Shown here piece after piece: positions 8,238-17,690 of a DNA stretch of 64,000 bases (positions are counted from its first letter, which is position 1; every line of letters starts with the position of its first letter). The notes under the pieces were generated by a model. It saw nothing but the letters and a program-made list of their open reading frames with translations. It searched no databases and was not told where the DNA came from. This stretch comes from Oceanococcus atlanticus (GTDB lineage: Bacteria; Pseudomonadota; Gammaproteobacteria; Nevskiales; Oceanococcaceae). The translations under genes were made by a program, and so were the position numbers. Where the stretch lies: positions 1 to 64,000 of the forward strand of contig NZ_AQQV01000004.1 in the NCBI RefSeq assembly GCF_002088235.1. Direction: 5' to 3'.

Positions 8238-11200
8238 ATGTTTCAGTTTATTGCCCGTCGGCCGGGAGTTGCCGTAGCAGGGTTTTTGCTTGGTGGCGGG
8301 GCACTGGCGTATTACGCAAGTCACGCCACCGTCGATCACACATCGGATGTGGCAGCGGCATGCCCGCCCGGGTATCAGATGACAGATCCCGTGGCTTACG
8401 CGCGCGAGTTCAATCCTGGACTGAGCGACGATTTTGCCGACAAGATTCGCGCAACTTACGGCGAGCAGACCTGCGCCTACAACCGCATTCCCGAGTCGAT
8501 GGCCGAAATTGGTCAATGGGGCCAGGTTGTTGATGATGCTGCTGCGGCGCCGCTGGGTGTGATTCCGCAGGGCGCGATGCGTGCCGCAGTCGAGCACAAA
8601 GCGGCCATGCAGCCGCTCAAAGCGGACGTCGCAAACGCGGCGGGCCAGTGGCAGAACTATGGCCAGGGTCCGCAGATCTCCCTCGCCGAGTATGTCGACG
8701 GTTCGCGTGACGGGATTCCGTCAGTCGCAGGGCGTGTGGACGATTTTTCCTACGACGAGGCGAACCAGCGTCTGTTCGCCGCGGTGGGCACCGGTGGTGT
8801 CTGGATGTCTGAGGCGGTTGATGGCGATGTCGGCACCCTGGGCGATCTGTGGATTGATCTGGGCAAAAACATGCCCACGACGATTGCCTCCGCGATTGCC
8901 TGGACGCCGGCTCAAGGCGGTCGTCTGATCGCTTTGACGGGTGAGCATGTGCAAGGTGGCAATACCTATGTGGGCCTTGGCGCTTACTGGACAGATGATC
9001 TGGGGCAGACCTGGAATCAGGCTGCAGGTGTGCCAGATGCGGCTGGCGCTTCAACGCTTGCCGTCGATCAGTCCAACCCGAACATTGTTTATGCCGCAAC
9101 CCACAAGGGTCTGTTCCGCTCGGAAGATGCCGGTGCCACGTTTGTAAATGTGGGCTTGCCGGTGTCTGAAGAATGCGCCGGGGTGGTGGATTACTCCGGT
9201 CCGTGCCAACTCGCCAACGTCGTCTCCGATGTGGTCGTGCAGGAGCCGGGTGGTGTTGGTCCGCTGGCGCTGGAAACGGTGGCTCTGGAAGGCATCACCT
9301 GTGAAGCCGACGGTTGCGCCGTGCTCGCTGCAGTCGGCTATCGTGGCGGCAATGCCCCGTACGCCGACGGCACGCCGATGGCACCGGGTAACGGTCTGTA
9401 CCGCTCCCCCAACGGCAAGCCTGGCACCTTCGAGCGTGTCGACTCTCCGGCTATTCCCGCGCTGGGCGGTATTCCGCCGATCGGCTTCGCGCCGCAAGAA
9501 CGTATCGGCCGTGTTGAACTGGGCGCGGCCATCGGCCCCGAGCAGAATCACAACGTGGTTTACGCCATCGTTCAGGACGCTGTCCTGCTGAACGGTGGTC
9601 TGCCATTGCTCGATTTGCCGCTGGATCAGGGCTTGCCGGAAATTCCGCTGGACTGCTCCCAGCTGCCGGATGGTGATCCGCGTTTCATCTGCGAAACCAT
9701 TACCGGTGGCTTGAGCCCGACCTCCATCAACGGCATCTATGTGTCGCAGGATTTCGGCTCCAACTGGGTGCGCCTGGCTGACGATATCAACCTGACCTAC
9801 ACCAGCGCGCTGAGCGGCTCGTCGCTGGTTGCCACGGTGGCGTTGGGTGTGGGGCCGGGTGTTCAGGCCTGGTATGACCTGTGGATTCAGCCCGATCCCA
9901 CGCTTGCTGACCCGGTTCTGCATGCGCCTACCCGTGTCGCTTTCGGCATGGAAGAAATCTGGAAGAACACCTTGTCCGGCTTGCCGCCGGTGCCGGTGCT
10001 GCAGGAAACCATCACTGAACTGGCTGCCGATATTGGCCTGGAAGCGGCCATCCAGCAGTTGAGTCTGTCGTTGTTGCCGGTGGTCGGTGCCGTGGAGCAA
10101 TTGCCGGCGTTCGATTGGGAGGTGTTTGGCTCGTATTTCGCTGGCGAGACCTGTTTGTTCCTGGTGGGGCAGCTGGGCCCGGCGGTTCCGGTGTGCCCGA
10201 CCTATGACGGCGTGATCAATGGCACCACCACCCACCCTGACCAGCATGATGGGATTTTCATCCCTGATCCTGTGCGTGGTGGCGTGTGGCTGTTCGCCGG
10301 TGGTGATGGCGGTGTTTACAAGCAGTACAGCAGCAACCCGATCACCGATGACTTCGCCAACAACAAATGGGGCGATGGGGCCAATCAGGGCTTCTATACC
10401 CTCATGAACTACGGCATCAGCGTGGCCAAGGACGGCACCGTGTTCTACGGGCTGCAGGACAATGCTTCGGGCAAAATCGAAGCTGGAACCGGGCGCCAGA
10501 TTCGCACCTATGTGGGTGATGGCATGTGGACGGCGGTCGATCCCGATCGCGCCAACGTGGCCTATGTGCAAACCCCGGGGCTGTCGATCAACCGCACCAC
10601 TGATGGTGGCCGCAGTCACAGCAATATTGCGCCGGATGCCGAAGTTGGCACCGCCCACTTCCTCGGCCCGTTCATGATGAACCCGCGTGACGCGGACCAT
10701 CTGGTTGCGGTGGGTACCAAGGTTGCTGAAACCTTGAATGCATCGACCGATGCCGAGTGGATTGAAGTCTTCGATCTGGGTGTGGATGAAGCCAGCGGCA
10801 CCGCGCATCAGGCGCGTCACCGTTCACTCGATGTCGATGGTGCCAACGTCTACACCGCCTGGTGCGGGCCGTGCACCGTCACAACCGGTAGCGCCCAGTT
10901 CCAGCGCGGTCTGGCCACCAATGTTGGGGGCGATGCGCCGCCGGCGTCGGGGACCTCGGACGGCTGGCACCAAGCCAGTCTGAACGGCCTGCCCAATCGC
11001 TTCATTTACGGTGTGGAAATGGATGCGGCTCAGCCTGAGACCGTGTTTGTGACCCTGGGTGGCTACTCCACGGCGCGCTGGATTCAGCCGGGTGGCTACC
11101 TGGACGAGAACGCCAACATCGGTGAAGGCCATGTGTTCCGTTCCGATGATGCCGGTGAGAACTTCCGCGACATTTCCGGCAACCTGCCGGACACCAATGT

Positions 11201-11537
11201 CACCGCTATTCTCAAGCGTGGTAACCAGTTGATCGTAGGTACCGATATCGGTGTCTTCATTTCCAGCGATCTGGAAGGTAGCCAATGGGCACCGCTGGGC
11301 GATCTGGAAAATGTGCCGGTCAACCAGCTGGTGCTGCAGCCGGGCGATAACCGCAAGCTGTTCGCGGGCACCTTCGGGCGTGGCGTCAAGCTGTATCAGT
11401 TTGATGAGGCTGTGGCCGATGACGACGTCAGTGGTGGCGAGCGCGGTGGCCTGTTGCCGTCGCGTGGTGGTGCGCTGGGCTACGGCGTCTTGTTGATTGC
11501 CCTGTTCGGTCTGCTGCGTCGCCGTCGTTTGGCTTAA
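8238..11537 (+). CDS. Large exported BNR/sortilin-repeat protein with GlyGly-CTERM-like anchor
   Basis: About 1,099 residues. A hydrophobic N-terminus (GVAVAGFLLGGGALAYYA) acts as signal peptide or anchor. The body holds repeated beta-propeller motifs of BNR/sortilin type: YWTDDLGQTW, LFRSEDAGATF, IYVSQDFGSNW, INRTTDGG, VFRSDDAGENF. The C-terminus has an acidic/Gly stretch, a hydrophobic helix and RRRR (GGALGYGVLLIALFGLLRRR), as in GlyGly-CTERM sorting signals cleaved by rhombosortases. It is probably an envelope or secreted protein; no catalytic residues are recognisable and function is unknown. Start: ATG at 8238 after a GGGGG/CAGGA ribosome-binding site. A TATACT hexamer at 8168-8173 in the 164-base leader could be a -10 element. 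A strong terminator follows. Confidence 0.85.
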   Translation: MFQFIARRPGVAVAGFLLGGGALAYYASHATVDHTSDVAAACPPGYQMTDPVAYAREFNPGLSDDFADKIRATYGEQTCAYNRIPESMAEIGQWGQVVDDAAAAPLGVIPQGAMRAAVEHKAAMQPLKADVANAAGQWQNYGQGPQISLAEYVDGSRDGIPSVAGRVDDFSYDEANQRLFAAVGTGGVWMSEAVDGDVGTLGDLWIDLGKNMPTTIASAIAWTPAQGGRLIALTGEHVQGGNTYVGLGAYWTDDLGQTWNQAAGVPDAAGASTLAVDQSNPNIVYAATHKGLFRSEDAGATFVNVGLPVSEECAGVVDYSGPCQLANVVSDVVVQEPGGVGPLALETVALEGITCEADGCAVLAAVGYRGGNAPYADGTPMAPGNGLYRSPNGKPGTFERVDSPAIPALGGIPPIGFAPQERIGRVELGAAIGPEQNHNVVYAIVQDAVLLNGGLPLLDLPLDQGLPEIPLDCSQLPDGDPRFICETITGGLSPTSINGIYVSQDFGSNWVRLADDINLTYTSALSGSSLVATVALGVGPGVQAWYDLWIQPDPTLADPVLHAPTRVAFGMEEIWKNTLSGLPPVPVLQETITELAADIGLEAAIQQLSLSLLPVVGAVEQLPAFDWEVFGSYFAGETCLFLVGQLGPAVPVCPTYDGVINGTTTHPDQHDGIFIPDPVRGGVWLFAGGDGGVYKQYSSNPITDDFANNKWGDGANQGFYTLMNYGISVAKDGTVFYGLQDNASGKIEAGTGRQIRTYVGDGMWTAVDPDRANVAYVQTPGLSINRTTDGGRSHSNIAPDAEVGTAHFLGPFMMNPRDADHLVAVGTKVAETLNASTDAEWIEVFDLGVDEASGTAHQARHRSLDVDGANVYTAWCGPCTVTTGSAQFQRGLATNVGGDAPPASGTSDGWHQASLNGLPNRFIYGVEMDAAQPETVFVTLGGYSTARWIQPGGYLDENANIGEGHVFRSDDAGENFRDISGNLPDTNVTAILKRGNQLIVGTDIGVFISSDLEGSQWAPLGDLENVPVNQLVLQPGDNRKLFAGTFGRGVKLYQFDEAVADDDVSGGERGGLLPSRGGALGYGVLLIALFGLLRRRRLA

Positions 11538-11551
11538 CGCGAAAACGGCTT

Positions 11552-11590
11552 AAAAAGCCCGGCAAGACTTCGGTTTTGCCGGGCTTTTTT
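11552..11590 (+). terminator. Rho-independent terminator with UUCG loop
   Basis: An uninterrupted stem of about 17 pairs (AAAAAGCCCGGCAAGAC with its complement; one G-T pair) closes a TTCG tetraloop, and the 3' arm ends in a T run. It lies 14 bases after the BNR-protein stop. The A run on the 5' side means it may also work in reverse. The following transglycosylase gene starts only about 10-16 bases later and so needs its own promoter or readthrough. Confidence 0.92.
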
Positions 11591-11599
11591 GTTAAATTG

Positions 11600-13288
11600 A
11601 TGGCCATGGTCATACGCTCAAACATGCTGTCTTTGCGTGTCGCCCGGTTCGTCGCCGCGGTGATGCTGGGGTTGTTTGCCGCGCACGCTGCTGCGGCTAG
11701 CGATGTTTTTCCGCGCCCGCCCGAGCTGGAGCACAAGATTGCCTTCTGGCGCAGCGTGTTCGGTGAATATTCGCAGCATCAGATCATTCTCCATGACCGC
11801 AAGAATGTGTCGGTTGTTTACAAGGTGCTGGATTTCACCGATGTGGTCGATTTGCTCGATGACACCGAGCTGCGCATGCACAAACGGCGCATCGAAGAGC
11901 AAGAAAAAGCCGCTCTGCGCAGCTTGATGCTGCGCCTGGCGGATGATCCGTCAGAGCGTGGCCTGGATGATGAGGCGCGCAGCATTCGCAATACGCTCAA
12001 AACGCACGGTTTGCTCAAGCCCGAGCACTTGCGGGAGATTGCCGAGGATCTGCGCGGGCAAGCCGGACTGCGTGAGAAAACCGAAGCGGCGATCATGCGT
12101 TCCGGGCGCTATCTGCCCTACATGGAAAAGGTGTTTGCCGATGCCGGCTTGCCGGTTGAGCTGACGCGTTTGCCGCTGGTTGAATCCAGTTTCAATACCC
12201 GGGCCTATTCCAAGAGTGGTGCAGCCGGGATGTGGCAGTTCATGCCGGGTACGGCCAAGCGCTACATGAGCTACGACGAAGTCGGCGATGATCGACGTGA
12301 CCCGTGGCTGTCGACCGAGGGTGCGGCCCAACATCTGAGTGATGATTATTCCCTTCTGCAGGACTGGCCCTTGGCGGTTACCGCGTACAACTTTGGGCGC
12401 TACGGTCTGGCTCGCGGCCTGGATGAGATTGGTGGCAGTTCACTGGTCGAATTGATTGAAGATTACGAACATCCGCGCTGGGGTTTTGCAGCCAAGAATT
12501 TCTATGCCGAATTCCTTGCCGCGCTTGACGTCGAATCCAACGCGCTGCAGTACTTTGGGCCGCTGCGCCGCGATGCGCCGGATCATTTTGACGAGGTGAC
12601 CACCGAGCACTTCGTGCGTTACGACACCCTGCGTCGCCTGTCGCGTCAGGATGCTGAGCGTTTTCTCGAGCTGAATCCGAGCTTCTCTACCGCGGTTCAG
12701 CGAGGCGAGTTGCTGGTGCCGCCGCAGCGCCGCATCCGTTTGCCACGGGGCCACGGTCAGCATTTTCGTTCAGCCTATGCCCGGCTTGATGACTCTGAGC
12801 TGTTCAGTCGTCAGTTTGTCTATTACCGCAATCACCGTGTGCGCTCCGGGCAGACCTTGAGTGGGCTGGCCCAGCAGTACGGCACCTCCGTGCGGGCGAT
12901 CCGTCAGGCCAACGGTTTGAGCAGCAGCCATTTCATCCGTATTGGCCAGGTGCTGAAAATCCCGCCCAACGGTCAGCGGCCGGTCATTCACAAGGTGCGC
13001 AGCGGTGAAACCCTGATTGGTATCGCCCGGCGTTACGGTGCGTCGGTGCGCCAGCTGCAGGCCCTCAACGACATTGATCGCCCGGAATACCTGCGTGTTG
13101 GGGTGCGTCTGCAGGTGCCGGCATCGGGTCGGCCAGCCTATGCCTGGCACACCATCCGGTCGGGCCAGACCGTGGAAACCATTGCCCGGCAGTACGGTGT
13201 GTCGGTCAGCGCTATTGCTTCGGCGAATGCCTTGTCCGACGTCAATCGGATCCGGGCTGGGCAGCGCCTCAAGGTGCCTGGCGGTTAG
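11600..13288 (+). CDS. mltD: Membrane-bound lytic murein transglycosylase D-like, three LysM modules
   Basis: About 562 residues. A signal peptide (MLSLRVARFVAAVMLGLFAA) leads to a family 23 lytic transglycosylase domain with the catalytic Glu in LPLVESSFN (about residue 195) and SGAAGMWQFMPGTAKRYM, then three LysM peptidoglycan-binding modules at the C-terminus, each starting H(R/K/T)(V/I)RSG(Q/E)T. It cleaves glycan strands of murein in the periplasm. No lipobox Cys is evident, unlike E. coli MltD. Candidate starts are ATGs at 11600, 11606 and 11624; none has a clear ribosome-binding site because the preceding terminator occupies the leader. Confidence 0.9.
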   Translation: MAMVIRSNMLSLRVARFVAAVMLGLFAAHAAAASDVFPRPPELEHKIAFWRSVFGEYSQHQIILHDRKNVSVVYKVLDFTDVVDLLDDTELRMHKRRIEEQEKAALRSLMLRLADDPSERGLDDEARSIRNTLKTHGLLKPEHLREIAEDLRGQAGLREKTEAAIMRSGRYLPYMEKVFADAGLPVELTRLPLVESSFNTRAYSKSGAAGMWQFMPGTAKRYMSYDEVGDDRRDPWLSTEGAAQHLSDDYSLLQDWPLAVTAYNFGRYGLARGLDEIGGSSLVELIEDYEHPRWGFAAKNFYAEFLAALDVESNALQYFGPLRRDAPDHFDEVTTEHFVRYDTLRRLSRQDAERFLELNPSFSTAVQRGELLVPPQRRIRLPRGHGQHFRSAYARLDDSELFSRQFVYYRNHRVRSGQTLSGLAQQYGTSVRAIRQANGLSSSHFIRIGQVLKIPPNGQRPVIHKVRSGETLIGIARRYGASVRQLQALNDIDRPEYLRVGVRLQVPASGRPAYAWHTIRSGQTVETIARQYGVSVSAIASANALSDVNRIRAGQRLKVPGG

Positions 13289-13351
13289 TCACGCTTTGCC
13301 GCACAGCCTGGTCGTGCTAGTTTTGCGCACTGCAACATAAACGGATAGGGC

Positions 13352-14845
13352 ATGCGCAAGGACAAACGACTACAGCGCGATCTCGACAACGCCGAGGATT
13401 ACCGCAGCTGGCGGGCGGCTGCACTGGAGTTGGATGAGCTTGAGGGCAAGGCCGACTGGCGCGCCGAGGATGAATCGCGGGATTACGATTTCAGGCTGAT
13501 TCGCGCTCGTCTGAACGAGCTGCGTCAGCTGCGCGAAGAGCAACGCGTCAGCGAGCTGGTCTACGCCCTGCACGAAGGCTTGCACGGCAATCTGGGCGGT
13601 ATCGCCAACCCCAAGATCTATACCTATTGCCGGGTCGGCACCAAGCTGCTCATCGAAGAGTACCTGCACGAAGTCGCAATTTGTCTTAACTATTTGTGCG
13701 ACAACGAGTTCCCAGACTTCACGCTGGACGACAAGATTCGTTTCTTCAAGCGCACCGGCTCCAGTTTCGGGCGTTCCGGCCTGATGCTGTCGGGTGGCGC
13801 AACGCTGGGCATGTTCCATCTGGGCGTGATCAAGGCGCTGTGGAGTGAAGATGTGTTGCCGCGGGTGCTGTCGGGCTCCAGCGCCGGTTCGATCATTGCC
13901 GGCGCAGTGGGTACGCGCACCGACGAAGAGCTGACCGAGATGTTCGAGCCGGGCGGCTTGTATCTGGATGCATTTCGCCTGTTCGATCTGCGCAGCGCCA
14001 TGCGCAACCGTTCACTCATGGATCAAGGTCAGCTGTGGCATTGCCTGCAGCAGAACATGGGCGACTACACTTTCGAAGAAGCCTTCGAGCGCACCCGGCG
14101 CATCGTCGGCATCACGGTGTCGCCGATCGAGCCGCATCAGCATGGGCGTTTGCTCAACTACCTGACCGCACCCAATGTGCTGATCAACCGTGCGTCGCTG
14201 GCGTCATGTGCCATTCCGGGGGTGTTTCCGCCGGTGATGCTGCAGGCCAAGAGCTACGACGGCGACATCATCGGCTACATGCCGAGCAAGCGTTGGCAGG
14301 ACGGGACCCTGCGCAGCGACCTGCCGATGTTGCGCATCGCCCGTCTGCACAACGTCAATCACTACATCGTGAGCCAGACCAATCCGCATGTGGTGCCCTT
14401 CATGAAGGATGACCGCGCGCGCAATTCAACCGGTCTGGTGTCGCTGGTGTCCGAGCTGGCCCGCAGCAGTTACGGGGTTTACAGCAAACACATCGTGGAA
14501 ACCGCGCGTCATCGCATGGACCCGGAAGGCTGGTGGCGGGTGGCCGAGAAGCTGCTGGCCCTGACCAACCAGCGCTTCTCCGGCGACATCAACATTTTCC
14601 CCAGCCAGCATCCCAAAAAGCTGATGCGCATGCTGTCCAGCCCGACCGAAGAGGACATGCGCCACTTCATTCGCTCTGGCGAGCGCCGAACCTGGCCGCA
14701 GATCGAGCGGATCCGCAACTCCAGCGTCATCTCGCGCACCTTCGAGGCCTGTTTGCAGCGCATGAAGGATCGCGGCGAAACGCGCCGGGACAAAGCCCCC
14801 GGTGAGCGTGTGGTACGTTTAAGGGCTTCTTCCTCGCGAGCCTGA
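13352..14845 (+). CDS. Patatin-like phospholipase with DUF3336 N-terminal domain
   Basis: A 497-residue cytosolic or membrane-associated lipase. Residues about 1-140 resemble DUF3336, found in front of the patatin domain in TGL3/TGL4/SDP1-type lipases. The patatin core shows the oxyanion loop SGGATLGMFHLG (147-158), nucleophile motif GSSAG (Ser177) and catalytic DG dyad (Asp317, WQDGTLRSDLP). It is predicted to hydrolyse triacylglycerol or phospholipid acyl chains. The small membrane protein gene begins 2 bases after the stop, so they probably share a transcript. Confidence 0.9.
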   Translation: MRKDKRLQRDLDNAEDYRSWRAAALELDELEGKADWRAEDESRDYDFRLIRARLNELRQLREEQRVSELVYALHEGLHGNLGGIANPKIYTYCRVGTKLLIEEYLHEVAICLNYLCDNEFPDFTLDDKIRFFKRTGSSFGRSGLMLSGGATLGMFHLGVIKALWSEDVLPRVLSGSSAGSIIAGAVGTRTDEELTEMFEPGGLYLDAFRLFDLRSAMRNRSLMDQGQLWHCLQQNMGDYTFEEAFERTRRIVGITVSPIEPHQHGRLLNYLTAPNVLINRASLASCAIPGVFPPVMLQAKSYDGDIIGYMPSKRWQDGTLRSDLPMLRIARLHNVNHYIVSQTNPHVVPFMKDDRARNSTGLVSLVSELARSSYGVYSKHIVETARHRMDPEGWWRVAEKLLALTNQRFSGDINIFPSQHPKKLMRMLSSPTEEDMRHFIRSGERRTWPQIERIRNSSVISRTFEACLQRMKDRGETRRDKAPGERVVRLRASSSRA

Positions 14846-14847
14846 GC

Positions 14848-15267
14848 ATGGCCAGTTCGTCGTTTGGGTGGGGTGGTTTCGCCCTGCGTTTTGTTTTTGC
14901 ATTGCTGCTGGTCCTGCTGACCTACAACCCGGAAGGTTGGTCGTTCCTGCACTGGGTGTCGCGCGATGTCTCGCAGATGATCGCGCTCAAGGCGCTGGCC
15001 GGGGTGCTGCTTGCGGTTGGCTGGACCATCTACATCCGCGCAACCCTGCGCTCGCTGGGCCCGGTGGGCATGATTCTGGCGCTGGCGCTGTTCGGCTGCA
15101 TGGTCTGGGTGCTGATCGATTTCAAGCTGGTCGACACGCAATCGCTGCGGGTGGTCAGTTATCTGGTGATTTTCGTCATTTCCGCTGTTATGGCGGTGGG
15201 GATCAGCTGGTCGCATGTGCGGCGGCGTCTCAGTGGTCAGGTCGATGCGGACGATGTTGACGAGTAA
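14848..15267 (+). CDS. Four-helix small membrane protein, DUF6524-like
   Basis: A 139-residue protein with four hydrophobic segments (about 8-25, 47-65, 74-92, 100-120) separated by short loops, and a charged C-terminus ending DADDVDE. The FGWGGFALRF opening and TYNPEGWSFLHW are, as I recall them, typical of the DUF6524 family. No function is known. It starts 2 bases after the patatin-like lipase stop, suggesting co-translation, which would place it at the membrane alongside lipid turnover; that link is inference only. Confidence 0.7.
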   Translation: MASSSFGWGGFALRFVFALLLVLLTYNPEGWSFLHWVSRDVSQMIALKALAGVLLAVGWTIYIRATLRSLGPVGMILALALFGCMVWVLIDFKLVDTQSLRVVSYLVIFVISAVMAVGISWSHVRRRLSGQVDADDVDE

Positions 15268-15288
15268 CGCTGCGGTTTTGCCGCGCTG

Positions 15289-15954
15289 ATGCACGCGCAC
15301 GCAGCGTTTTTGCGCGACGGGCTGGACCAGCTTGGGCTTGATGCCGGTCTGGCCGATCCGCTGCTGAGCTTTGCCCAGGAGTTGCTGCACTGGAACCGGC
15401 GGATCAATCTCACCGCGATAACCGATGAGCGCCAGGTGCTGGTCCAGCATGTGCTGGATTCGCTCAGCGTATTGCCGCATGTGCAGGGCGGGCGTTTGAT
15501 GGACGTGGGCAGTGGCGGTGGCCTGCCCGGTGTGTTGATTGCATTGGCGCGCCCTGATGTGAACGTGCTCAGTGTGGAAAGTCGGCACAAGAAGATCGCC
15601 TTCCAGCGGCATGTTGCCCGGGTGCTGGGGTTGAATAACTTTCAGGCTGAAGCCTGCCGCGTTGAAGCCTGGCAGGCCGATGCGCCGTATCCGCAGATCA
15701 TCAGCCGGGCATTTGCCTCGCTCGCTGATTTCGTGACCTTGGCGGGCGTACATCTGGCGCCGGGTGGACAGATGCTGGCCATGAAGGGTAAAGCCGAGGC
15801 GAATGAGCGTGAGGCTGTGCCGACACCTTGGCAGGTGGTTAAAATGCCGCGTTTGACCGTCCCGTCGCTGAGCGCTGATCGCCATCTGGTGATTCTCGAG
15901 CGTGGCGGCGGCGCACATTCAGGCCCGCATGGGCCGGAAGAACAGGAAGCGTGA
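15289..15954 (+). CDS. rsmG: 16S rRNA (guanine527-N7)-methyltransferase
   Basis: A 221-residue SAM-dependent methyltransferase of the GidB family. The SAM-binding motif LMDVGSGGGLPGVLIAL and the upstream NRRINLTAITD segment are diagnostic; it methylates G527 of 16S rRNA. The stop overlaps the parA GTG (GTGA). In most gammaproteobacteria mnmG precedes rsmG; here the upstream gene is the DUF6524-like protein instead, so mnmG is not adjacent. Confidence 0.95.
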   Translation: MHAHAAFLRDGLDQLGLDAGLADPLLSFAQELLHWNRRINLTAITDERQVLVQHVLDSLSVLPHVQGGRLMDVGSGGGLPGVLIALARPDVNVLSVESRHKKIAFQRHVARVLGLNNFQAEACRVEAWQADAPYPQIISRAFASLADFVTLAGVHLAPGGQMLAMKGKAEANEREAVPTPWQVVKMPRLTVPSLSADRHLVILERGGGAHSGPHGPEEQEA

Positions 15955-16727
15955 CCGTGCCGAAGATTCTTGCCGTAGCCAATCAGAAGGGTGGCGTGGG
16001 CAAAACCACCACCAGCGTCAATCTGGCCGCTTCCCTGGGGGCGACCAAGCGCCGTGTGCTGCTGGTTGACCTGGATGCCCAGGGCAACGCCACCATGGGG
16101 GTCGGGGTCGACAAGGGCGAGCTGGAGTTTTCCGGCTGCGATGTCCTGCTCGGCGATGCCACGGTGGCTCAGGCGCGTATCGCCTGCCCCGAATACAAGC
16201 TCGACGTGCTGCCCGCCAATGATGACATGACGGCTGCGGACGTCGGTTTGAAGGGTAGTGGTGGCCAGCTCACGCTGAAAAAAGCGTTGGCTACGGTCGC
16301 CGATGATTACGATTTCATTCTGATTGACTGTCCGCCGAGCCTGTCGATGCTCACGGTCAACGCCCTGGCGGCGTCCAGTGGTGTGCTGATTCCGATGCAA
16401 TGCGAGTACTACGCACTGGAAGGTATATCCGCGCTGGTCAGCACCATTCAGCAGATTCGCGGCAGCATCAATCCGGGGCTGCAGATCGAGGGCATCCTGC
16501 GCACCATGTACGACCCGCGCAACAATCTGGCGCGCCAGGTTTCGGAGGAACTTATCGCCCATTTTGGCGATAAGGTGTTCCGCACCATCGTGCCGCGCAA
16601 TGTGCGTCTGGCCGAGGCGCCGAGTTACGGCCAGCCCGTGATCGCCTATGATCCCCGGTCCACCGGGGCAATTGCCTATCTGGCACTGGCCGGCGAAATG
16701 CTGGGGCGCAAGCCGGTCAAACTGTAA
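15951..16727 (+). CDS. parA: Chromosome partitioning ATPase ParA
   Basis: A 258-residue Soj/ParA ATPase. The deviant Walker A NQKGGVGKTTT (residues 11-21), the DLDAQGN switch and the DCPPSLSMLT Walker B are intact. It binds DNA nonspecifically and moves ParB-origin complexes. Start is GTG at 15951, with AGGAAG immediately upstream, overlapping the rsmG stop by four bases. It forms an operon with rsmG and parB. Confidence 0.95.
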   Translation: MTVPKILAVANQKGGVGKTTTSVNLAASLGATKRRVLLVDLDAQGNATMGVGVDKGELEFSGCDVLLGDATVAQARIACPEYKLDVLPANDDMTAADVGLKGSGGQLTLKKALATVADDYDFILIDCPPSLSMLTVNALAASSGVLIPMQCEYYALEGISALVSTIQQIRGSINPGLQIEGILRTMYDPRNNLARQVSEELIAHFGDKVFRTIVPRNVRLAEAPSYGQPVIAYDPRSTGAIAYLALAGEMLGRKPVKL

Positions 16728-16747
16728 TTACGAGAAGGAACGGGGAG

Positions 16748-17608
16748 ATGGCGAAAAAGCCAAGACGAGGACTGGGGCGCGGGCTCGACGCGTTGTTGGG
16801 GGATGTGCCGGCGCAGGCCGAAGCGGATGAGCAGGTTCGCCGTTTACCGCTGGATCAGATTCAGCCCGGGCGCTACCAGCCGCGTACGGAGATGGATGAA
16901 GAGGCGCTGCAGGAGCTGGCTGCCTCGATCAAGTCGCAGGGGGTGGTTCAGCCTGTGGTGGTGCGCCCGCTGGCTGAAGACAGCTACGAGCTGGTTGCCG
17001 GCGAGCGTCGTTGGCGTGCCTCGCGCTTGGCCGGCATGGCCGATATCCCGGCGCTGGTGCGTGACCTGCCCGATCAGACCGTGCTGGCCGTCGGGCTGAT
17101 CGAAAACATTCAGCGCGAAGGACTCAATCCTCTGGACGAGGCGCAGGCCTTGCGGCGTCTGATTGATGAATGTGGGTTGACCCACGAGCAGTGCGCCGAA
17201 GCTGTGGGCCGTTCGCGGGCCTCGGTGACCAATCTGCTGCGCCTGGTCAATTTGCATGCTGATGTGCAGACCCTGGTGCGCGAGGGCGAACTGGAAATGG
17301 GCCATGCGCGGGCGCTGCTGGGCTTGCCGGTGGATCTGCAGCCCGGTGCGGCCGAAAAAATCCGCGCGCAAGCCTTGAACGTGCGCCAGACCGAAGCACT
17401 GGTGCGGCAGATGAATGCGCCCAGTGCACCGAAGGCGGAGCTCAAGACGGCCGAGATTGACGACCGTTTGCAGATCGCACGCGATCGTCTGGCCGAGCGG
17501 ATCAAGGCTAAAGTGGTGCTCAAGCCGCGCGACGAAGAGCGCGGCAGTCTGGTGATTCAATACACCACAGCCGCCGAATTGCAGGCCATTTTCGAGCGCC
17601 TGGGCTAG
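16748..17608 (+). CDS. parB: Chromosome partitioning protein ParB
   Basis: A 286-residue ParB/Spo0J CTPase and centromere-binding protein. It opens KKPRRGLGRGLDALLGD, the ParA-stimulating peptide, followed by the CTP-binding ParB/Srx domain with GERRWRAS and ENIQREGLNPLDEA, a helix-turn-helix (TNLLRLVNL region) and a C-terminal dimerisation domain. It sits 20 bases after parA. No perfect parS site was seen inside the window. Confidence 0.95.
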   Translation: MAKKPRRGLGRGLDALLGDVPAQAEADEQVRRLPLDQIQPGRYQPRTEMDEEALQELAASIKSQGVVQPVVVRPLAEDSYELVAGERRWRASRLAGMADIPALVRDLPDQTVLAVGLIENIQREGLNPLDEAQALRRLIDECGLTHEQCAEAVGRSRASVTNLLRLVNLHADVQTLVREGELEMGHARALLGLPVDLQPGAAEKIRAQALNVRQTEALVRQMNAPSAPKAELKTAEIDDRLQIARDRLAERIKAKVVLKPRDEERGSLVIQYTTAAELQAIFERLG

Positions 17609-17690
17609 TTCTGCACTGCCATTGTGCGCTGCGCCAAGTTGGGTGCGCGCATTCAACTTACTGATCAAAAAGCAATTCCCCGGGATGTCA

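Noticed and set aside
9051-10820. A 589-codon open frame opposite the BNR-repeat gene
   Set aside because: The plus-strand product has signal, repeats and anchor; the antisense translation is low-complexity His/Arg/Gln-rich.
8238-11537. Annotation as sialidase or glycosyl hydrolase because of BNR motifs
   Set aside because: BNR repeats are structural; no sialidase Arg triad or catalytic Asp/Glu arrangement was seen.
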